Assembly: GCA_016844295.1 (NCBI GenBank)
Contig: JAENIV010000041.1
Location: forward strand, 1 to 8,992
Origin: Candidatus Berkelbacteria bacterium
Lineage (GTDB): Bacteria; Patescibacteriota; UBA1384; UBA12157; JAENIV01
Direction: 5' to 3'
Length of the DNA: 8,992 nucleotides
Part shown: positions 4,474 to 8,992 of the stretch, one piece after another
How the letters are laid out: every line of letters starts with the position of its first letter
Numbering within the stretch: position 1 is the stretch's first letter
Program-made: the position numbers and the translations under genes
The notes under the pieces: generated by a model
What the model was told of the DNA's origin: nothing
What the model saw: the letters and a program-made list of their open reading frames with translations, nothing else
Database searches by the model: none

Positions 4474-6246
4474 CTACTTTATTTTATATAAAGTATACTG
4501 CCCCTGGCTAAAAATTATTAAGAAATACTTATCAAATATATCTCGGTCGGCTTTAAATTCAGAAACCGCTTGATTATCGATTAAAATATATTTAAAGTCG
4601 TATTTTTTTATAACCCAGTTGCTTTTAAGCGGATCTAAATAAAATATCCTTAAATCTTGCTCTCTCTGAGAGTAGTCAATCCCGCGCGTCCAGAGCCAGC
4701 CGGGGAAACCGACTAAAACCGGTCTACCTGCCAATGATGCCACCGGATTTAAATGTGTTGTGCCGGTTAAAATCAGATCATTTTCAGGAATATTTTTTAG
4801 AATGTATGTCGAAAGATTTCGGGCGCTCTGTTCAAATATAACCGGCATGGTATTGGGTTCAACGCCAACTCGAAAAACTTGATCAACAACTCCGGAATAA
4901 GATGCAACGACAAAAAATAAAATAATTATTAACGTTCCAACAACATTCCAAGTATCAAATAATTTTTTTAATACGAAAAATATAATCGGGACAGCGAAAA
5001 ATTGATAATAAATTAAAATTTTATTATCATCAAAATCCCAAGGCTGGAATCTAAACATTTGGACTAAGAGAAACAAGATAAGGCCCGAGAAACTGAATAA
5101 TTTAAAATAATATATTTCATCACTACTTAGATATTTTTTTAAAAATCTTTGGGGTAAAAATGCCCCAAGAGAACACAGAATGAATAGTGGTAAAATAATC
5201 CCAAAATTTACCCAGCAAAATTTTATAAAATCTTTGGTAAATACTGAATGTAAAGAACTGCCAAAATTAATGGAACCGATTGACGGTTCTGTCATCCAAC
5301 CCAGGCGGTAAGAAATAAAACTGGCGCTCGAATGTAAAACGTCTTTGCCGCTGGTTAAATAAATTACCTGGGGCAACGCCAAAATAACCCCGATTAATAC
5401 CACAAAAAATATCTTCCCGACCGTTGGCTCGTGGCGCCGGGCAACTTGTATTATAAAAATTAAAGTTAATAAAATAGTCGCGGCAATAAACGTATGCATA
5501 TGGGCAATCGGCATGAGAGCGTAAACAATCCCAGCTAAAATTAATGTAAATTTTGACTTTGAACCGTCTAAGATTCTAATCATTAAAAACATTAAAAGTA
5601 CAAATGCGAAAAATCCGATAAAAAACGGTCGCTGATGAATTGTCAACGTAATGGGTGCGCCGTAGACAATATTTTGATCCGGGTAAATTTTATCTAATTC
5701 GATTATTGTCGAGCGATTATTTACAAGCAAGTCGTCAAAAACCTGTCGGGCGCTTTGATTTTCAACTACGGCTGTTTCGATATAACGATAAGCACCCATG
5801 CCTGATCCGAAAAAGAAAACGATAATTGCTAAAAAAGTAATCAAAGATTTTTTTAAAAACCGTTTGTAAATTAAATACATTAATATCAAACTTCCAACGC
5901 TTAAAAGCATGGGCGGTAAAAGAACCGAAAAAGTCCAAGAGTTTGTGAGCCGGAGTAATAGTCCGCTAAATAAATTAATTAAAAACGGGTATTGAAGTTT
6001 ACTGCCCGCGAAGATAGGCTCATTCAAATTATTTAGTTTATCAAAAGCAAATTTTGTGATTTGGCTTAAATGTAAAGGAATGTCCCCAAACCCGGAAAAA
6101 GCCGTGCGGATATTACCTTCCGGATCTATGTAGAACGTTTTAGAAATTATATATAAATAAAAAAGCAAAAACCCGGCTAAAAGTAAAAAGACGATTATTT
6201 GCTCAACATGTTTTTTCAAAAAAGAAAAAAATCCTTTGGATTTCAT
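4474..6246 (-). CDS. Polytopic membrane protein, possible GT-C-type glycosyltransferase
   Basis: 590 residues with roughly a dozen hydrophobic segments, the first at about 16-35. The loop after the first helix contains GFGDIPLHLSQ (Asp55, His59). An acidic residue in the first external loop with this kind of GD..LH pattern is typical of GT-C glycosyltransferases and their relatives, and is followed by LQYPFLINLFSGLLL. The last 110 residues (about 480-590) form a soluble-looking domain. If correct, it would move a sugar from a lipid carrier to an acceptor at the outer face of the membrane. I cannot name the substrate or family with certainty, and a non-enzymatic polytopic protein is possible. 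The start lacks a Shine-Dalgarno; a -10 box 13 bases upstream suggests an almost leaderless mRNA. It ends in TAG, 57 nt before tRNA-Ile. Confidence 0.7.
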   Translation of the reverse strand: MKSKGFFSFLKKHVEQIIVFLLLAGFLLFYLYIISKTFYIDPEGNIRTAFSGFGDIPLHLSQITKFAFDKLNNLNEPIFAGSKLQYPFLINLFSGLLLRLTNSWTFSVLLPPMLLSVGSLILMYLIYKRFLKKSLITFLAIIVFFFGSGMGAYRYIETAVVENQSARQVFDDLLVNNRSTIIELDKIYPDQNIVYGAPITLTIHQRPFFIGFFAFVLLMFLMIRILDGSKSKFTLILAGIVYALMPIAHMHTFIAATILLTLIFIIQVARRHEPTVGKIFFVVLIGVILALPQVIYLTSGKDVLHSSASFISYRLGWMTEPSIGSINFGSSLHSVFTKDFIKFCWVNFGIILPLFILCSLGAFLPQRFLKKYLSSDEIYYFKLFSFSGLILFLLVQMFRFQPWDFDDNKILIYYQFFAVPIIFFVLKKLFDTWNVVGTLIIILFFVVASYSGVVDQVFRVGVEPNTMPVIFEQSARNLSTYILKNIPENDLILTGTTHLNPVASLAGRPVLVGFPGWLWTRGIDYSQREQDLRIFYLDPLKSNWVIKKYDFKYILIDNQAVSEFKADRDIFDKYFLIIFSQGQYTLYKIK

Positions 6247-6258
6247 ATGGATATAAAT

Positions 6259-6264
6259 ATTATA
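6259..6264 (-). promoter_or_regulatory. Candidate -10 box of the 590-residue membrane protein gene
   Basis: TATAAT on the minus strand, 12 bases before the ATG at 6246, so transcription would start only about 6 bases before the codon. It is made partly from the end of the first tandem repeat copy. No good -35 is seen at the usual distance, and no ribosome binding site precedes the ATG. Confidence 0.45.
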
Positions 6265-6407
6265 ACGCGAAGCGATATATCATAATAGAGTTATGTTATA
6301 ACGCGAAGCGATATATCATAATAGAGTTATGTTTAACGCGAAGCGATATATCATAATAGAGTTATGTTATAACGCGAAGCGATATATCATAATAGAGTTA
6401 TGTTATA
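6260..6407. repeat. Four-copy 36-bp tandem repeat
   Basis: Copies lie at 6260-6295, 6296-6331, 6332-6366 and 6367-6402, followed by a 5-base partial copy (6403-6407). Three copies are 36 bp and identical; the third is 35 bp, having lost one A near its start. Each unit holds CGCGAAGCG (a 3-bp stem with a GAA loop), the palindrome GATATATC and a GTTATAA-like end that forms a -10-like box on the minus strand. There are no unique spacers. It sits between the 590-residue protein gene and the terminator of the 81-residue gene. Possible roles are tandem binding sites for a regulator or partitioning protein, or plain repeat expansion. Confidence 0.95.
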
Positions 6408-6424
6408 CCAGTTTTACGCCTATG

Positions 6425-6452
6425 AAAAGAGGGCCTACTGTTGAAGCCCTCT
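6425..6452 (-). terminator. Intrinsic terminator of the 81-residue gene
   Basis: AGAGGGC pairs with GCCCTCT (6452-6446 with 6434-6428) around an 11-base loop, followed by T's at 6428-6425 on the minus strand. The stop codon TAG (6453-6451) lies in the upstream arm of the stem, so translation ends inside the terminator. Confidence 0.75.
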
Positions 6453-6696
6453 AAGAGGACCGGTTGTATCGCTTGACAATTTCAAGATCATCGTGGACAA
6501 TTTCCACAAAAACCCTAGTTCGATACATGTATACCCGATATTCGTAGAAATCGCTTTTTTGTTGGCGGTGGCTGATAATCCCCATGTCGTCTTTTGCCAG
6601 ATGGAATGTTAGATCAGAATCAATTGGAATACAGGCAATCGCCTTATTAAGTTTCACTGTGCTTCCAACCGGAATCGCGTCACTTTCAAAGAGCAT
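6451..6696 (-). CDS. Small protein, possible SH3-like barrel, unknown function
   Basis: 81 residues. AGGAG (6709-6705) lies eight bases before the ATG, an extended -10 promoter lies 33 bases upstream, and a terminator overlaps the stop, so this is a complete one-gene unit. The sequence reads as alternating short strands: GSTVKLNKAIA, TFHLAKDDMGIIS, FYEYRVYMY, TRVFVEIVHDDLEIV. The pattern of a GIIS-type turn followed by YEYRVYM and a closing HDDLEIV resembles small SH3-like barrel proteins, for example DUF4926-type. That is a pattern-based guess. There is no membrane helix or signal peptide. Confidence 0.7.
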   Translation of the reverse strand: MLFESDAIPVGSTVKLNKAIACIPIDSDLTFHLAKDDMGIISHRQQKSDFYEYRVYMYRTRVFVEIVHDDLEIVKRYNRSS

Positions 6697-6728
6697 GGTT
6701 TCTGCTCCTAAAGCAGTATTTCCAGAAT

Positions 6729-6737
6729 ATTATACCA
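6729..6737 (-). promoter_or_regulatory. Extended -10 promoter of the 81-residue gene
   Basis: TGGTATAAT on the minus strand (TG-N-TATAAT). No strong -35 is seen. The predicted start near 6722 gives a leader of about 25 nt containing the AGGAG site. Confidence 0.65.
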
Positions 6738-6767
6738 CGAACCTGGATAAAAACTATTTGATTCTGA

Positions 6768-6789
6768 AAGAAGGCCCGTAGGCCTTCTT
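6768..6789. terminator. Perfect 9-bp hairpin closing the GC-rich three-gene unit
   Basis: AAGAAGGCC pairs with GGCCTTCTT around CGTA. On the minus strand the stem ends in T-rich GGCCTTCTTTC. It lies 34 bases downstream of the 74-residue gene's stop and just before the promoter of the 81-residue gene, so it separates two units. The T-run is interrupted by one C. Confidence 0.6.
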
Positions 6790-6822
6790 AGAATGTATGC
6801 TCGATAAATGATTTGACGATCG

Positions 6823-7047
6823 TTATTTTCTACCGCTCAACGCTTTCCATCGTTGATTAAGGGCATGACTACCGCCATCCCCCACGATGCACCTCCCGCG
6901 AGGCAACCGTGAAGCAATTCTCAGAGCAGCCACACATTCATCAAACGCAGAAGTGGCTTCGCCTTGCCCCCCCCGATTGTCAGTCACGACTACCGCACCA
7001 GATGTGCCATGGTCAGCATCCGGTTTGGTTTCTTCCTTCGGTCTCAT
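6823..7047 (-). CDS. 74-residue hypothetical protein of the GC-rich unit
   Basis: The start at 7047 is decided by AGGAGG (7058-7053), five bases before the ATG. The N-terminal third is charged and Gly/Thr-rich, probably flexible (PKEETKPDADHGTSGA). The rest (about 34-74) can form a helix rich in Ala/Arg with two Cys (AFDECVAALRIASRLPRG, then GRCIVGDGG). There is no membrane segment. The frame is the same as that of the preceding membrane peptide and is separated from it only by TAG plus three GAG codons. It ends in TAA. I recognise no family. Base composition is well above that of the neighbours, which suggests a foreign origin. Confidence 0.6.
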   Translation of the reverse strand: MRPKEETKPDADHGTSGAVVVTDNRGGQGEATSAFDECVAALRIASRLPRGRCIVGDGGSHALNQRWKALSGRK

Positions 7048-7056
7048 CTCCTCCTC

Positions 7057-7146
7057 CTATCCCTTCGTCTTAGCGCCGAACACCATCCCGAAGCCGAGAA
7101 ACAACACCAGCATGGCAAGCGCACCAAATGCTTGGATGATCCGCAT
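7057..7146 (-). CDS. 29-residue single-span membrane peptide
   Basis: The start at 7146 is chosen because GGGAGG (7157-7152) lies exactly five bases upstream. A longer in-frame start at 7254 would give 65 residues but has no good ribosome binding site and overlaps the first gene of the unit. The peptide is MRIIQ, then a hydrophobic span ending LFLGFGMVFG, then the basic tail AKTKG, so one inner-membrane helix fills nearly its full length. The TAG stop overlaps the AGGAGG of the next gene. Peptides of this shape include toxins, holin-like and regulatory membrane peptides and small phage proteins; I cannot decide between them. Confidence 0.55.
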   Translation of the reverse strand: MRIIQAFGALAMLVLFLGFGMVFGAKTKG

Positions 7147-7162
7147 CGCCGCCTCCCATTCT

Positions 7163-7405
7163 CTATGGCACCTGACCGATTCTGAATAGCCGGCGGAAAC
7201 GCTGTCGACGAGCTCGCCTCGCATACCACCGGTTGTACCGGCAGCACTGGCCATCTACCCACGTGCTGCAAAGCATCCATACCCGAACGACTTTCCCCCA
7301 CGACGTCTGGAAGTACTTCTCCCGGTCCGCGTCGCGATTGATCCAGTCCTACACCGCGTCTCGAATCGGATCGTAATGTCCGATCCCCAAACCTACTAAT
7401 GACAT
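7163..7405 (-). pseudogene. First gene of the GC-rich unit, interrupted by an in-frame UAG at codon 19
   Basis: ATG at 7405 with GGGAGG (7416-7411) five bases upstream. The frame gives 18 residues (MSLVGLGIGHYDPIRDAV), then TAG (7351-7349), then 61 more open codons to TAG at 7165-7163. After the TAG the sequence continues smoothly as DWINRDADREKYFQTSWGK, and 17 of the next 18 codons end in G or C, so the downstream part behaves as coding. The C-terminal part is Trp/Arg/Cys-rich (RYNRWYARRARRQRFRRL), which would suit nucleic-acid or membrane binding. TAG may come from CAG (Gln) by mutation or sequencing error, or may be read through. Alternatively the 18-codon frame is a leader peptide. I recognise no family. 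Confidence 0.5.
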
Positions 7406-7461
7406 TCTGACCTCCCAGGCCGAGCTCAATGTTCCAAACGCGATCTCGCGCTTCTAATTAA

Positions 7462-7489
7462 ATTATCCCCTTTTTCGAGAACTTTTCAA
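7462..7489 (-). promoter_or_regulatory. Sigma70-type promoter of the GC-rich unit
   Basis: TTGAAA (7489-7484) and GATAAT (7467-7462) are separated by 16 bases on the minus strand. The predicted start near 7455 gives a 50-nt leader before the ATG at 7405. The -35 box begins within ten bases of the end of the terminator at 7498, so this unit is insulated from upstream transcription. Confidence 0.7.
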
Positions 7490-7497
7490 GAGATTTC

Positions 7498-7552
7498 AAA
7501 AAAATCTAACCATTTTCATCCCACTTCCGAAGTGGGGTTATTTTGGTTAGAT
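7498..7552 (-). terminator. Large two-stem terminator upstream of the GC-rich unit
   Basis: The outer stem ATCTAACCA/TGGTTAGAT (9 bp, 7552-7544 with 7512-7504) encloses an inner stem CCCACTT/AAGTGGG with a 3-base loop (7536-7520). On the minus strand it is followed by a T-run down to 7498. It is well placed to stop transcripts coming from the 16S gene. Confidence 0.75.
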
Positions 7553-7556
7553 ATCC

Positions 7557-7582
7557 GAATGGCTCACACCCTTGAGCCATTC
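7557..7582. other. Perfect 10-bp hairpin between two terminators
   Basis: GAATGGCTCA (7557-7566) pairs with TGAGCCATTC (7573-7582) around a 6-base loop. No T-run follows on either strand. It may help stop or process the rRNA transcript; no specific role is shown. Confidence 0.6.
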
Positions 7583-7601
7583 TCCCTTCTGTTAATATAC
7601 C

Positions 7602-7631
7602 AAAAAGAAGCCTTTTGACAGGCCTCTTTTT
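7602..7631. terminator. Terminator-like hairpin downstream of 16S rRNA
   Basis: An 11-bp stem AAAAAGAAGCC (7602-7612) with GGCCTCTTTTT (7621-7631) has one A-C mismatch and an 8-base loop. On the minus strand it ends in CTTCTTTTTGG. It is the first strong stop signal after the 16S 3' end, about 150 nt away. Confidence 0.65.
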
Positions 7632-7781
7632 GAAAATTTAACTGAAAGAGACATCGTTTAATATTTCTTTCAGTATTTTTGCGGTTGCAAGAAACGCTGA
7701 CTATAACTAATGTATATCTCCGCGATCGACACTATACCGCGTCTCGTATCAAGCGAGACGGGCTAGGTGTTTACTCCCTAG
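7632..7781 (-). other. 3' flank of 16S rRNA, non-coding
   Basis: No gene is visible in these 150 bases. There are two clear stem-loops: CGTCTCG/CGAGACG (7760-7740, 7-base loop) about 20 bases after the 16S end, and ACTGAAAGA/TCTTTCAGT (7674-7641). The first is placed where rRNA precursors are trimmed. No tRNA and no 23S rRNA start are present, unlike a standard rrn spacer. Confidence 0.6.

Positions 7782-8992
<1,211 letters not shown>

Noticed and set aside
6260..6407. Possible CRISPR array (36-bp repeat unit)
   Set aside because: Copies are directly head to tail with no unique spacers between them, and no cas-like gene is nearby.
963..6696. UGA or UAG codon reassignment in the host (as in some CPR groups)
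   Set aside because: Long genes are open under the standard code and end at sensible places in TAA, TAG or TGA. The dihydroorotase uses TGA and at least five genes use TAG as their stop.
6887..7189. Plus-strand open frames opposite the GC-rich unit
   Set aside because: All promoter, Shine-Dalgarno and terminator signals point to the minus strand.
7044..7301. 85-codon minus-strand frame ending in an Arg-rich tail
   Set aside because: It is a third open frame in a GC-rich stretch, lacks a good ribosome binding site, and its Arg tail is just the purine-rich Shine-Dalgarno region read out of frame.

Overview
The window looks like chromosomal DNA of a Patescibacteria/CPR-type bacterium. The basis is a bacterial 16S rRNA gene that departs from consensus at several near-universal sites, low overall GC (I estimate high 30s %), very short genes, a 16S gene followed by terminators rather than a 23S gene, and gene types common in such genomes (small GIY-YIG protein, type-3-thrombospondin-like calcium repeats, shortened dihydroorotase, TM-helix channel relative). 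The phylum-level call is inference. Every gene I accept lies on the minus strand, so the text below runs from high to low coordinates. Genes end in TAA, TAG and TGA, so there is no sign of a reassigned stop codon in the host.

(1) 8992-7782: 16S rRNA, 5' end outside the window. It is followed by a 150-nt flank and three strong hairpins (7602-7631, 7557-7582, 7504-7552), at least two of them terminator-like. (2) 7489-6768: a compact GC-rich island with its own promoter, three tiny genes with near-perfect Shine-Dalgarno sites each 5 nt from its ATG, and a closing hairpin. The first gene carries an in-frame UAG at codon 19. The second is a 29-residue membrane peptide and the third a 74-residue unknown protein. 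(3) 6737-6425: a monocistronic 81-residue protein with an extended -10 promoter and a terminator. (4) 6407-6260: four tandem copies of a 36-bp unit abutting the promoter region of a 590-residue polytopic membrane protein (6246-4474), possibly a GT-C-type glycosyltransferase.

(5) 4450-963: one apparent long transcription unit. It starts at an extended -10 promoter and contains tRNA-Ile(GAT), a DUF457/YdjM-like membrane protein, a 69-residue membrane protein, the 5' half of a tRNA, a GIY-YIG protein, tRNA-Ala(TGC), the 3' half of the same tRNA, a membrane-anchored calcium-repeat protein and a short dihydroorotase. (6) 962-667: an intergenic region with tandem hairpins upstream of a TM-helix (MscS-related) protein that runs off the left edge.

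The most unusual structure is the broken tRNA. Its two halves have fully complementary acceptor ends but are separated by a cassette holding a GIY-YIG gene and tRNA-Ala. The junctions are a 29-bp exact direct repeat that contains the tRNA anticodon arm as a 16-nt palindrome. The GIY-YIG stop codon also lies inside tRNA-Ala. This resembles a very small endonuclease cassette lodged in a tRNA anticodon arm. The GC-rich island with its interrupted first gene is the second candidate for something undescribed.
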